This document shows, piece by piece, positions 21,963-37,000 of a DNA stretch of 64,000 nucleotides (position 1 is the first letter of the stretch; each line of letters starts with the position of its first letter). The stretch covers positions 18,019,001-18,083,000 of the forward strand of contig OX453281.1 in NCBI GenBank assembly GCA_949710005.1. The letters are read 5' to 3'. Below the pieces are notes generated by a model. That model made no database searches. It was not told the DNA's origin and saw only the letters and a program-made list of their open reading frames with translations. The translations under genes were made by a program, and so were the position numbers. This DNA is from Ricordea florida. Lineage: Eukaryota > Cnidaria > Anthozoa > Corallimorpharia > Ricordeidae.

Positions 21963-24900
21963 GTATCCTTTTAAACCGGCCGGGAAACGATTCTTCGTAC
22001 GAACTGTTTTCGTAGCAGTGGCGTTGTCTACCAGTTTGTTGTCTATAGCAGAATTCGAGCGTGCGTATTGCGTTTCGTGCGGGCGAGAAACGCTTAGAAG
22101 TTTTTTGCGAAATTTTCTAGGCCAATTTATAGTGTTGTGGTGACGTATTTTCGGTGAGTTTTTGACTTATCTGTGAATTTGTGTTGGCATGACATATTCC
22201 TTAACTGAAGGAAAGCCTTTTGAATATTTTATCTTGTTGACCATCTTCGTGAACTGCATTCTGTTAGCCGCTAACCGACCGCTTCCAGAGGGCGACAAAT
22301 CAGACCTTACACAGAGACTAGTAAGTAAAAATACTCCACATGTTTACGATTTCTATTCTGCACAAGGACAGATGCAAACAACGTCTTTTTGCCAACACTC
22401 CAAGGTCGATATGCGGTCATGACTGTAACACTTCAGTGAACAAAAATTGCTCACAAAATTTTCTTTTGTCTGTTTCTCCTCCCGCTAGGAAAAAACAGAA
22501 GTCTACCTATTAGCTATATTCTGTCTAGAAGCGCTGTTAAAAATCATCGCCCTTGGATTTGTGCTTCACAGCGAAGCGTATCTTCGGAGCGGATGGAACG
22601 TGTTGGATTTTGTCGTAGTGGTAACGGGGTATGTACGCACATACGCATGTTTGTATGGAAACGAGCAATTCTGTGTACAGGTATTATGTCAGAAGTGTAT
22701 ACTACGCTTTCATTCAACCATGTGTGTGGTTGCAATTTTTACTTTTGAAAATTTCAATATTTATACAAGCCATAACATAGGCGTTTTTCAGGAATAACGC
22801 TTGGAACTGTTGAAGTAGACCGTATGTTTTGGTGCTTGGTCAGCGGCCAAGCTGTGACTGATGTTCGTTTCACTGAAAGAAATCCACACGACATGAACAT
22901 AGTGCTTAGTGAAACGGAACGAAAATAACATCACAGCTACCACGCGAGTAAATGCAGTAAAGTTTTACTAAGCAATGAATTGACAACCAGACTGACTTAG
23001 TGAATATTTTCGACTACGGACACCCGTTTAAACACTGCTTGACAGAAGCCAAATAGCTCACATGCGGTAAATAAAGTCTAAAAGCAATCAAAAAAGTCGA
23101 ATCGTGAATGTAAAGTTATTCTCTAGGGGAAGACAAAGGAATAACCTAAACGGGTCACGCATGATGTATTTGTACGTTTCTCGCGAGCTTGAACCCCCGT
23201 CGACCGACTTAAAGTTGCTAGTCGTGTTCTAGACAAAACTGTTACTTTACTTCCATCAATATTTTCTAACTATTCTAGCTCGAATATTGCAAGGAAAACT
23301 CTTTAACCGTGGCTAAGCCCTCCTAAAAATTATCGAGTATAAAACCAACATTTTTTTAATTACATAATTGATTGTAATTCTCAACGGCTTTCGTTGTTGA
23401 ACGGCTGGCTTTCAGGCGAAACATTCGTGAACGCCAAATTGTTCTGTCGTTAAATTATTTAGGTCGCTAAAGAAAATTTTTATACTGCTTAGAATGTATA
23501 CCGGCCCATGCTCTGCTTTTTATAGAGTACACTTACAAAGCATCTTAATACTTTGTCAAAGAAAGGAAAAACTAAATCTCGGTAGGAAAAAAAGATAGGA
23601 AAGAAGATTTTAAAGCGAACACCTCTATTAAAGGGCAATGTGGATACACAAATTTCGAAATCTCCGAACGCGAAGATAAATTGTCAACAAATGAGACTTG
23701 ACGAAATCGGCATTTCTGTTTTACGACTTTTTCGCCACAAGATAACTTTTAAAGCGACAGATTGCTGTTCACTGCTTCTCTCCAACGCTGCAAATAGTCT
23801 CCCGGCGCTAAATTGCTGGCAGGTACAAACATTGCTGTACCCTTATCTACACAGTAGCTGGCGTCATGGCTAAAAAGATGTGTGGGCTAAAAAAAATTCC
23901 ACGCAGTAACGATGGCAACAGAAGTGTTGTGTGGAGAGCGAGGAGTGTAAAAGCGGGTTTAAGCACAAATAAGCCACGATTGTTGAAACGACTTTGTTAT
24001 TTAAGCCTTGTATGAAGCTGTGTTAAAATACGAGCGCTATAAATACTCCATAGACGAGCCTGCTGGACGACTTAATCGGACTAAATAATACAATTCACAC
24101 TCAAAATTCTATGGCTCGAAATGATGCCAACTAAGCAAGTGGAGGGCATTTTCTGTTTTAAAGTTTAGCTTGAGTTGCCAAATACTTCAAGCCTCCCTCG
24201 TCCGAAAACCAATTGTTGACAGAACAGGCAATAAATAATTTAACCATACGGCAGCTTCGTCATAAACATGGCTTTTACACCTGCCAAAAAAAGCACTGAT
24301 AGTTAAGAGAAATTTCGTACTTGGAGCGTAATTAAACGAATATCCTAAGCAGCGGACCTTTGTAAAGCTCTCGGGCAAGTACGAAGGGTTATGGAGCACA
24401 TTTAAGCAAAAACAAGAAGCTAAAGAAAGCTTGCTTGAATTACACAACAATTTTATGTAAATGTGTGGAGTCAACACCGAGGTTGTTGAAAGTAATGTAT
24501 GCTTTTCTCGTATTTCAATACCTGACCTGTCACTAGCTTGGCGTGAAAACAAAATAGTAAAACGAACACGACCTTGAATGCAACTGTAATTGTCTATGTA
24601 AAAAAAATAAACAAAACACGGGATTGCCGCACGGACAAACTTGTCGACATTTTGAATTCGAATTACGTGTCTTTCACTACGAGTTTTGTTAGAAAGCCAG
24701 CTTTGTCATCGACGGGGGAATATCGTCAGTCAATAAATAGTCATATTTACTCCGAGACGATAATCGTTTGTTAAGCTTGTAAACTATTTAAAACAAAAAG
24801 ACGCAGATTCCTAAAAGCCGATAAGCTATTCAAATCGCTTAACCGAGTTTGCAAATTTCTCAGTTTTCTTCACCGTTCTTTGCTTTCGGGTGAATTTTAC

Positions 24901-27900
24901 TTTTTCAAAAACGAAACACGCGTTTTCCATTTTCACAAAAGAACAAACTGAAATCGCTTTCTCATTTGCAATGGCACAGTAAACGTTTCAGTTGAGTTCC
25001 TAACTTCCAGTACTTTCTTTCCTGGCCATACGAATGGGTGGCTTAGCAGAAACCCTTCTAAGCACTACTGCCAACGAAAAATGCAAGAGAAGTCATTTCA
25101 TTTGTAAAACACACTTTCGCCATCACTGTTTTCGCCGCCACTTTAAATTACAGTTATAACTTAAATAATATGACCCCAATATTTGGATAAGTGGACGATA
25201 TTTTTCACAACAAGAGTGTGTAGAATGACAAGGCAATGAGCTGTTGCCAATAGCAAGAATGCTAATAACATTTTAACAAATTGAAACTTGTTTGAATGAC
25301 AATAACATTGAAAGACAATTTAAGTTTTCAAATAGTGTGTATAAGTTTTTTTTTTTCCTGGGATAGTTTAAAATGAAAATTTCTCAATCATGAAAAGAAA
25401 AAATGAAGCGGTCATCGCTTGAGGTGATTTCTCTCAGGCTTTGCATCCACGACCATCGGCTGCGTTTAAAATTCCTTGAGCAAAGTTTAAAATCAAACAA
25501 TCCAAAAGAGATAGAACAAACTCTTACGGAATCATTTGCATATCAAATTAGAAATTACAACTGTGTGACATTAATTTTCGCCCATTATAAACGAAAAGTT
25601 CAAAGAAAACCAACTTTCGACTTTTCAAAACATGTTTTCGTTGTTAATTACGGTAATAACAGAGAAAATTGAACTCTGATTTCATGGGTTGCCATAGCAG
25701 CAGGCCAGCGTGTTGACAATGTGTACTGAACGCAATTAGACGGGACTCAACTAAACAAAACAACGTAGTGTCCATCGACAAAATATGGTAAAAAGACAAG
25801 TGGGTTTGAAACACCCATCGCTTTTAGCTTAGAACTCCGAGTAAAAGTGCAGCGATAACTCTCTTCAAACCTCACCTAGAGCGTTTCTTTACACCACTGT
25901 TAATGACATCATTAAATTCGGCAGCTTGTACCTTGAATACTTAGTTTCATGCTTTTCTTACTAACTGTGCATATGTATCATTTATTCTTCGCCAAGTTCA
26001 AATCAAGAAAAAAATTATTTCTTTTGTAGTTTCAGAATTTTCACTCCAAATAACATACCAGTATATTTAATCAGTGCAGAAAAAATTGTTAAATTGAAAT
26101 AGTTCTTTTTTCCAGAAGCTGAACATAACAATACTGGTCAAAACCACCACTATTCTTGTTGGAAACTCAAAAACCTTAGGTTAGAAACACACTGTTTGAT
26201 TCTGGTAGTGGAAGCGTTTAAAACTAGTAGTAAACAACTCAATATTTGACTTTTCATGCAACATGGTCTAAAAGTGAGAATCAGTTGAAATGATTAGGAA
26301 TTCAACAGGACTGATGTTGAACTCAAACTCTGACTGCATGAATGAAAAGGTTGAAAGTGGATGAAGGGTTGAAAATGGGTTGTACAACCCAAGGTTTGAC
26401 TCTTAAAGAAAAAGGGTTCAAGCTCTGTCCAAATGGGAAACGTTTGGCAACCAATCATCATCAAACATTGTTTGGTGACCAAACATTGTGTTGTTTGGCC
26501 ATCTTGTTTGGTGCTGTTTGATCGCATTTGATAAAATTTGAAGGCCATGAAACACTTGATCAAACAACCTAAAACATTTTTTGGTTCTCGTGTTTGATGG
26601 GTGATGTTCTGTCCATTTGGACAGCTGTATCAAACATGTTTGGCATGCATGCATACCACGCTTACTCAACCACTTACATGTATAATTATTATGTTGTGGT
26701 TCAATTTTATCCTTGGTTTAAATTTTATTTTCCTTTGTTTCAAACTCGTTATCATATATTACCATACCTACACACAAAGGAAAACAAAATTTAAACTACA
26801 TGTAAGGGAAAAATTAAACCACAACACATAGATTTGTGGCTTGGAGTTCCTTGCTTGTGGAATTTGATCTGTGTTTGACTAAACATATTTTAACCGATTG
26901 GCCACTCAGTTTCCTGTTTGGACAGGCCTTAAAAAAATAGGAACCACATGAAAAGCTTTGGATTCTGAAGGGTTCGAAGTTAGAACCACAATACGCAATT
27001 CAAAGTTTTACTGCATGAGTGAAAAGGTTGAAAGTTAAAAGCAAATTGTAATTGGGACTGAAAGAACTAAATTCTTTCTTGGAGTGAAAGGGTTAAAAGT
27101 GATTGCAAACAATAAGTTCTTCAAAACTGTTAAAATGAATGAACTGGACATTATACAAAGACAAGGGCATCCACTATTGCAAATTCCACACTTCCTGTAA
27201 ATGTAAATGGTTATAATGTCCACTGTCAGGATCCAATTTTAAGGCATACAATGTGTCATATTGGAGAGAATGATAAACTCAAGAAACATATGAACATTAT
27301 AGAGATTTCAATTTTTTGGGGGGGCAAGAAAATTAGAGTTTGTTAGAGAAGGTGACAGAACTTGCACATTGCATGTGAGCAAAGGACATTGAAACAGGAA
27401 AGTGACAAACATGTCATGGTGAAGTGAAAACCTGACTAACAGGTTGTTGATGGAGGCAACAACTGTTTCCAGCTAAGCAAATAAACTGCAATGGCTAGAG
27501 TCAAGCAAAACACCCAATTCTGTGATCTCAAACATGTCACTTCTTTGATACCTAAGTGTACTTACAGCATCACTCTATACTTTTAATTTTGATAGATTAC
27601 CTTGAATTCTTTCCTTACTGTCTAACTGTTACCCAACACTGTTAGTCTATCTTAACTTTGCTATCTTGTCCTAACAAAAATTAGACTTTTCACTCTTGTT
27701 TGCAATTACCTTAATTTTGATAATGCATCACAAATTCCATTTTCAGCATGCCACTTGCTGGAAGTTCAACACTCCCTTGTCAAGCAATTAAATCTACGAA
27801 AAAAGGAAGAGACGATCATTCCAAGTTCTCAACATACCTTTCTGTTAAACTCCCCAATAAGTAGATATTTTAATTTAGTACATTAAAATAGTCAGGTGAT

Positions 27901-28026
27901 TATACAAAATTATGTGCTCTGATTGATTTGATATCTTGGATAATCATAACTATAACAAAATTCTCAAATCTGATTGGCTATCAACTGCCCTGATTTCAGC
28001 CTTAATAGGACAGTTTAAATAAGACG

Positions 28027-28061
<35 letters not shown>

Positions 28062-31000
28062 CCGTCACAGGCGTGCTTAAATGCTTTTTTTCACTGCTAG
28101 CAAAACAAAATCTTGGAATTTCATGTGTTTTGATTGAAAAAAAAGTTTATAAATACATGACAAATTTTGTTAAATTTATGATAAATCAGTAATAAGACTT
28201 TGTGTCATCCAATTCGGTCTGCAATCACACTTGTGATTAAACAAATCTGACTCCCTTTACGCCATGACCAAGCATTATGAAAATTTTTCAAAGAAATTTT
28301 TCAAAGAAATTGTTTTTTCTGTCACTTCTGGTTTTGACCTCATGGTGGGGTGTGATTCGGGTTAGTGAACATGACCTCGAATGACCTCTTGCACGCACAA
28401 GTGGATATTGAAAAACCCTTCCGCTTTTCTTTCCACTGCTAAAAAAGCCATGTAATAAATAACCTGTCAACCTCGTCTGTATTCAGTCATTGCAAGGAAA
28501 TCTCAAACCTCAGCCTTGACTGTAATGCAACAAGGTTTCGCTCCCTGTAATGACCTCAGTATGTCATAAAAGTCAAGTCACAGGATAAAACTTATTTTTA
28601 AACTAAAATATATTCCAGAGGAGAATTTAAAAAAACCAATGGCAATATCTTATCAACATGGCTTACAACTTAACCAGATACGTTCAATTACGATTAATAA
28701 TCATTATTCTAAATACATTTCAGATAAAACAAATAAATATGAATATGAGTGATTTCAATTTTAAATCGTTTTGACTGACCAAAACAACTCTTGCTGCCAG
28801 CTTCACCACTGTTTACACTTTTCAGAATAAATATAAGGATTTCTTGTGCAAGAATGGATGATTTGATGAATGATACCAATAACTGCATTCCACAAAAATA
28901 CACTGTGTTTTTATCATCCTATTCTTTAACCCAAACAATGATTCCTAAGCTGTAATTGAAAAGCAGTTTAGATTATGAATTTTTCAGCTCAAAGACTAAG
29001 ATAATAAATTTTGGTCAAATATTACTTAAAATCTGAAAAAAAAAGTGATTTCACAGAAGACAAAGGGTTAAAAGAATAACCAGTGGTCTCTCCTAGAAGT
29101 TAACTACTAGTACATGAATTGTATCTTAAATACTGGAAAATGTGCATGTAGCACAAAAAGTCATCTCAAACAAATCAAATAAAAGTCTAGGGCAGACAAG
29201 ACAGTGCATCTGGAAAGAGTTTAATCCGATATCAAGTCATACCATGCTGGGTAATACACTTCTAATTTAATTTAGTTACAATTTGTACTTTGTCCATTAT
29301 TGATGAGTATGTTAAAAATTCCTTCTGGAAATTTCATCCCTGGGAAAAATGTGAGATGAAAAACCAGTGTCAACATTAAATGTTAGTTTTGCACTTGTTT
29401 AGGATAAAGGAACTTTACCACGGTTTGGTGAAATAGAGATTATTTTATAGAAAATGGATACTACCATTTTCATCTTTGTGTTTGCTAGTATAAGACGTTA
29501 GATGAGTAGAGTTCTCTGATTCACCTGAATGTGAGAAAAAAGGCATACAAGGCATTTTTCATGCTGTAATAAGTTTGAATTTTCATGGATACTTAAGACT
29601 TAATTGCAACTAAACATTCTCTTGAGTTGAAGCTATGTTTTTATCGATGAAAGCTATTTAGGCAAAACTCAAACTATGAAAGTTAAGTCAAGTAAAAAAT
29701 ACTGTACCTCCAGTAAGTAGTGCCAACAATGAATTTTCATGGGGGAAAAAGATCTGTGGATTTTATTCACTGTAATTTCAGTGCTTAAATTTCAGAAAAT
29801 ATTCCTAAGGAATAAATGAAAAAAAAAAAGAAAAAAAAACAGCTTATTCACCATCTGCTTGTAATGAGACACTCATGACAGTGCCTTTAACACTGCCAAT
29901 ATATTTGTTATTGTTATTAAAATCAAAACATGAAAAAAGGATAAAAAAATTAATAACAAACAGAAATCATTAATATTATTATCATACTCATTATCATCAT
30001 CATCATTGTTAATATTATTAGGATTGTTGTTGTTGTTATTATTATTATCATTATTATTGCTATGTAAAGGAAAGTGTACAGACAATTAATTTTGAGGACT
30101 CTAGACAACACTGACAGTGCTATTTTGCCTTCTTAGGTATTAAAAGAAACCCATAAGAATTGAAACGTATCACTTGCGTTCACAGCTTGTCCTGATTCAA
30201 CATTAATTTTCCCAAGTGGTATATTTAGAAACCGCTTGCCCCAGTCTTTGAGCTTGTTGGCACTGATTGGTTCATTAGGTTTCTGTTGATTTCCAAATAT
30301 GGTACTTGGTGCACTGAATGTGGACACGCTGTGGTCGAAAATGTTCAAAAGCAGTCACACTTTTTGAACAAGTCTAATGGGTTTTTGGTATTAATAATAG
30401 CGACGATAATAGTGATCTTGTAGTAATTATTAGGTAATTCTTATTTATGTTATTTTTAGGTGATTCTTATTTAGTAGGGCTCCACTGAAAAATGCCTTTG
30501 GCGAGTTGGATTCCCTCACTAAATATTCTTCTTCTTCTTCTTCTTCTTCTTCTTATTATTATTATTATTATTATTATGATCATGTACACACGCCCTTGCC
30601 CTCTTTCTCTTCTTTAAGAGCAATTCCTACTCCCACATAACCCCTACACTTTCTCTCTAAGTAGTTAACAAGTTATCGTTCTTGCTTTCAGTCTTTTAAG
30701 TTTGCCATACTTAAATGTTGGCATAGATGCTGGAAGTCTAAAGGCCCTAAGAGCGGCAAGAGTGCTAAGACCACTGAAGCTTGTATCAGGCATTCCAAGT
30801 AAGTGAATTGTAGCATTAACGTTATCTGTTTGCTCAGAAAACTGCCCATAGATTCAGTTTAAAACTGGATACATGTCTAGGGCCGGTAGCAAATGGTAAA
30901 ATCTGAGACTTGTTGTGATGCCAAGACCCTTACTTAAAAATCAGAGACCAAGACTAAACAATTTTCAAAAGTCTGAACCCGAGACTTGATAATCAAGTGC

Positions 31001-34000
31001 TACTGTCATTAACTTGAACCAACAACAGTCACCTGGTCACACATTTAGTTATAGATTAGCTATTATGACAAGTCCAAGACTTCGAGATCAAAATAAATGC
31101 ACTGTAAAGGAGACTTTGAGACTCTTTGCAAATGCTGCCGAGATTTCAGATTGGATGAAAATTTTGCTATAAACCCAAGATTTTGGAGGTACCATTTGCC
31201 TACATATATCTGCACTACCCCTTTCATTCCCATGATCTGAGCAGCAATTCTCTTGAACAAGTGCCATAAAATACCTTGTTTACCAATGGAGAAAATTTGG
31301 TGTTAAATCAACTCATTAACCTCACGTTGATCTCACGCCTTATTCTCACAACCATTAAATTTTTTCTTGGTGCTGTTTTGTTATTAAATTGAGAAGTTGT
31401 ATATTGATCACATCTGGGAGCTAAAGGGTTAACTTGGGCTTCCTATAAAGTAAATCCTGGGTTTTCTTTCTGAACATTGTCCTTCCACACTTCTTCTAAC
31501 TTAACACCTGCAAATCATACTAGGACAGTGACGGCGATTTGTGGCTGAACAAATAGGCCCAAATTGCAACATGGGTGTTCCCTTTTGGCAACCTCTTCAA
31601 TGCTTAACATGATCAAAATGGAACTTCTCATTTTAATACCAATATCAAGTCAAGTGACCAGACTTGGAGAACAAGTAAAGAAATCAATGTGAGGACATTG
31701 GATCGACCTCACACCAAACTCTCCACACTAACATGTCGGGGGGGGGGGGGGGGGAAATGGTACAAGCAGAGAGAATTACTACTCATATCATAAGAAGGAA
31801 TGTGTTAGGTTACTCAAAATATGCTTATCGCTTTTGATCGTGTTAGAGTTGACAGGCACAAACTACAGTAAATGATTAACTTGAGCAACGCCATTTGCAC
31901 AGTACCTCCCAAACATACCATCAAAGCTTTCGGCTGGATAGTGGGCCGCATATTCTGCGATTGCAGAATATACGGCCCACTCATTTAAGCCTTGCAATAA
32001 CTGCTGGATGCATTCCGTTCTCACTTCCTGTAGAGTCGACATCTTCGATGAGATAAACATGAATCCAAGCGTGTCGAAGTATTAACTGATACGCATTATA
32101 CAATTTAGGATACAAGAGTGTCCACAGTGATGTGAATTTTCAAGAATTCTTGTAAACTCCTTCTGTTTTTCGCCCGAAAACATATAATAAATCACATGTG
32201 GACATATCTTAAAAACTATCCGCATTCCAATTGATAAAGTTTGACTTCAGTTGGTGGTGCGTCGGTCTATCTCGGAAAATCGAGCTTCGACACGAAGCGC
32301 ATATTTTATGTGTCCAACTCAAACGGAAAAGCAAACGTTGAAGCGATCAAACAACGAACAGGAGAGATTAAATATTTACCAAGGCTTAAGTACATTGAAT
32401 ATGAGATTTTAAGAGTTATTTTGTTTACTAAGCAGAACAATTTGCATAAGTTAAACTGAACGCGTTATAATAAGTTTGCTCACCTTTGGCGAAGAAATGA
32501 ACAATCCATTCCTCGCCCTTTCGCAAAACCGTTTACTCCCCTCAAAATCCACTTCTTCTTCCTTCTTTGTTCGCATATTTCTTTAGTAACAACAAATTCC
32601 AAGCAAAATACATCGTAATTCAGCTTTTTCAAGCCCAAAGTGGCTTAAAATCGAGCACACCTAATCAATAAAGCCGTCATGTGCGAAGGAATTCAAGTAA
32701 TGTGGGCAGTGGTTGTCCAGCGGTTACTGAAAATAGAGGAAACAAATAGGGCGGATTGATTGATTTATTATTTACAAAGAAAGAACTTCAACACTTGAAT
32801 TTCAAATCGCTATTGAACTTTCTCCGTCATAGTTCCAAAAACGTTTTCCTTTAAGATGGGAAGTTTACGAGATTTTAGAATGAGGTCAGTTGACGTGACA
32901 CTGTTGGCTTCAAACCCCATGTTGAAGCTACATGTACGAGCCATGCAGTATGATTTTAAAAAACTAATCGTTGGGCTTTCCGGTAAAGTTAGATGGACAG
33001 AAACTTCGCAGTTGCGTCAAAAAATTGGCACGAGAAGTTTCAATACTATTGAGAAACGCACGCTTGGGCTCGATAATTCTCAATTCTTAGACAAATTATT
33101 TAAAATTAATGGCCTAAAATAATTTGTGTTTCTTCCCTAGGCCTTCAAGTGGTTATGAAATCCATCATGTGTGCAATGGTGCCACTTCTTCAAATTTGTT
33201 TACTTGTAGGATTTGTAATAATAATTTATGCAATCATAGGATTAGAATTTCTTGTTGGAAAATTCCACTATGCCTGCTTCAAAAATGGAACAAATGGTGA
33301 GTTTCAACCTATATTTTTATTTTCTTTTTGGTTTAAACTGATTTTTTTTATTCACTGAATTTTTGGTGGCCCCAGCGCCTTCATAAGAGATAGAAAACAA
33401 TTAAATTCAAGACCACTCAATTATATTAGGGAATTGAACCAATGACTATCAAAACTGTGGATTACAACATGTTATACCTGCAAGTTTACCCTTGCAACAT
33501 GATATATCAACATAATAGTATTAATTATAATGATATATAATGATGAACTTTATTTGAGTGTTAACTGTAGCTAGCAGTGACTTACTAATTGGGGACACTG
33601 TAAAGCGCAAACAAAATCAAATCATATTAAATTACACCAAAGTTTATAGCCTACGTGTAGCCGCACCCTCCCCCCAAGGAAAAAGTGGGAGGTAGGGTGC
33701 TGCTACACGTAGGCTACAAAGTTTAGAAATAGATAACCACAAAACCATGATGGATGCGACTCAATCAGAACAACGCATTAATCACCAAACCAAACCAAGC
33801 GACAATGCACATGCTGACTTTAAGACCAAGCAGTACACGGCATAAAGCATACCGGCATTTTCACGCACACGGTAAACATTTCCACGTGAGTGGGCTTTGG
33901 GAATAAGTGCACTAAAGAAATGTAGTGTAGTACAGTTTGAGACAAGTGGCTATACACATATACTGGCATTAAATCAAATCAAATCATAGCATAAATGGCA

Positions 34001-37000
34001 TAATGTCATGAAGAGCTAAGATTGCTAGTGATAACACTGACATAATGCCAGTACTTCTCGTATAAATACAAAGCAAAATGGCAGGGGTTACTCTGGTATT
34101 GTTGTTAGCTGTCATTTTGTTGCTCTTGCTCAGACGCAGACATACAATAGTTAAGGCTGAACAATAGGAACTCTTTTGAATGAAAACCACAGATGCATCC
34201 TATCTTTCAAGGGATTTGCAGACATACTCACAACCACCTGATTTTATGATTTATGTACATCTCTTCTAAGCTTTCTGCAGCTTTCTTCTAGGCATTATTT
34301 AAGATCACATGGTTTGAATTCAACATGTAGCAAGGCTTTGCCGGATGAGACTAGGGTATAGTTTCTGACTGTTAGAAGTTACACAGAGCACTCTATTAAA
34401 GTAATTTATAATAATCTTGTAATTGCTGTCTCATTGTTCTTTAGAAAAGAATATATATTAAGAAAATGAACTTCCATGATTAACTGTGTTGATGTCCTTG
34501 GCTAACATATTCTCCCTTATGAAACAGTACAGTGAAATTGTACATGGGAGCCATTAGAAGAATTATTCTCTTGAGAATATGGCTGAAATGCTCTCCTAAT
34601 TGTTTGTCAGGTCCAGTTAGAGTTGAATCACCTTTAATCTGTGATGCCAGCGGCACGGGAACACCATGTGCAGAGGGTGAAGTTTGCAGAGAGTACTGGG
34701 AAGGGCCAAATAATGGAATTACATCATTTGATAACATATTTGCTGGAATGCTTACAGTATTTCAAGTTATAACTAATGAAGGATGGACAGATATTATGTA
34801 TTGGGTGAGTCAAGTTCATCGTCCATTTAATTCCTGCAACTCTGTTTAAATTGGCAGCAATGGTTCAAGAAATTTTTACTGAGTTTTCTTAGAGTCAAAA
34901 GTCAATGAGTTACATGGTATCAAGATGGGTGTTAAAACTTACATGTATGGGAAAAGAGATAAAACTTCATTGTATGCTACCCTGGTTTTCATGCAAATGT
35001 TTAATTATACAGTAATTAAGAGGCATAATTTGTTCAAAATGCCAGTTCTTCTATATTACCTATGCATTTAACAATAGTGAGCTTAAATTTTTATGACCTC
35101 AAAAAACAGAAATTGAAAGTGAATAATCTAAATTAATATCTCAGCATGAATTAACTTTTTTTTGTTTAAATCAATTATTAATCTACACAAAGAGGCAGCC
35201 ACTATTTTGATCACAACTTCACACTGTTAGGCTGCTTGACTCTCTACTCACTTTCAGTCACAGAATAGTAAGTGAGTCATGTAGCCAGTCAGAAAATGGC
35301 ATTAATGATAGAATGCCAATACAGCCGAATCTTGATTACCATGTCTGGACTTTTTGCTAAAGGCCCAGCAAGACTGGGTAATAGAGGTGGACTGTAGATC
35401 TTTACTAATATTTAATCTTTACTCATTTGGCGAGTTAGCCTCATGGTCTGCAGTGTTTCTAAAAGTATGCAAGTTGCGCTCCCCTGAATTGTTTTTCGTG
35501 ATTTTGATCATTGCCAGACAATACATGTAAAAGTTAAAGGGGGAATTTTACCTTGTGATTATCTCTGGGAGTTGAAGGGTTGATATTATCCGTTACTTCC
35601 TTTGCAGACATTTGATGCATATGATAGGCATGGATATGCATTCTGGATCTATTACTACTCTCTTGTTATAGTAGGATCATTTTTTATGCTCAATTTAGTT
35701 CTTGGTGTTCTTAGTGGGTAAGTAGGATGAAAGTAATTAAAAATAATATCAAATAATAAGCAAGTGCTTCATTTACTGATAAATCCTTGCCCAGGTACAT
35801 GTATGCTCTCTATTTAACAACAAACACTCAAACTCGTAGTCTACTGTAATTATTAAACTACAAGTTTGACTTTCCTATGTGTCAATAGTTGACAAGGTGC
35901 AAAGCACTTAGTCAAGTATCTAACTTGTAGAAAACCGGTATGGGTAGTCTACTAACAATATCACATTATTATGCTAATGCTATAGGAGCCTTATTGAACT
36001 AGTTTCTTAAGGCTACATGGGTTGCGCACAGGTTAACATATAACTAATATCATTGCTAGGAATACATCAGTTGATCCTTTCAATTAAATAAGATTGTTGT
36101 TCTGGGCCTAATCCACAAGAAAGCGGATCTTCTTCAATCTACAATTTAACAGTAACTAAAGCTTAATGTTCAGTCCTAGATTAGGAATGACTGTAAATTC
36201 AGAATCATACGATGTGAAAGGTAGAAATTAAATACAGGGAGTGGCCAAATATTATTTTTAAGTTAGTAACCAACCAGCATAATACCGTAATTTTGATTTT
36301 TTGTATTTGTTCATTTAATTTGCTGGTAATTTTTGCATTTCAACATCTACTATTTTTGGTCAGTGAGTATTCAAGCGTTTCAGATTGTAGAATTTTGTGA
36401 AGGTATTGGAGATGACTTCTGCTAATCAACATGCAATGTGTTTTTGTGCAGTGAATTTGCCAAAGAGAGAGAGAGAGTTGAAAATCGCAGAGCATTTCTT
36501 AAAGTAAGAAGAACACAACAAATGGAGAGACATCTTCATGGTTATTTAGACTGGATAAGCAAAGCAGGTATTTTGAAGTTGCTTACATATTTTTCTGTCT
36601 TTGTACAATCAAATAGTGTGAAAAGGATTATTTAATCTGGTCCTGAATAAAGATACTTTTAAGAGATCGGATTATTTTGTGGCTTTATGTACTGACCTAT
36701 CCTCCATCATGGCGAGTAATTAGAAATTCCAAAAGGAACTTAGGCGGGGGGGCGGAGGGGGGGCGGGGTGAAGAGGCGATTGGATTCACAGAGGAGAGTC
36801 TAACCAAATTGAAAACTTCAGGGGTCAGGGAGAGTGAGAGAGGGGGTAATGGAAGGGTGCTAATCAAACAGTCCCCCCTCCCATGGGGACACATGTTCAA
36901 TAAACCTGAAATGAGTCGGATCGAGACGGACCGACTTACCGGATGTCAGATCGAGAAATAGTCGGTCTGATATGCCCGGAAGTCAATTAACAAAACTGGG

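Larger units (their letters stand above)
22629..30691 (+). other. Cav2 intron 3 (8.1 kb)
   Basis: The longest intron. No extra channel-like exon seen. 22.7-26.2 kb shows nothing distinct. It holds an inverted repeat at 26693, a degenerate minisatellite near 26.9-27.1 kb, a MITE end at 27.88 kb and simple repeats near 30 and 30.5 kb. Confidence 0.8.

Noticed and set aside
22211-22215. Alternative acceptor of Cav2 exon 2 at 22210
   Set aside because: Using it shifts the frame; the AG at 22214-22215 gives PFEYF in phase.
31863-32060. Minus-strand frame starting [13 protein letters not shown] in intron 4
   Set aside because: Exon-like start but part is made by a hairpin and no continuing exon is found.
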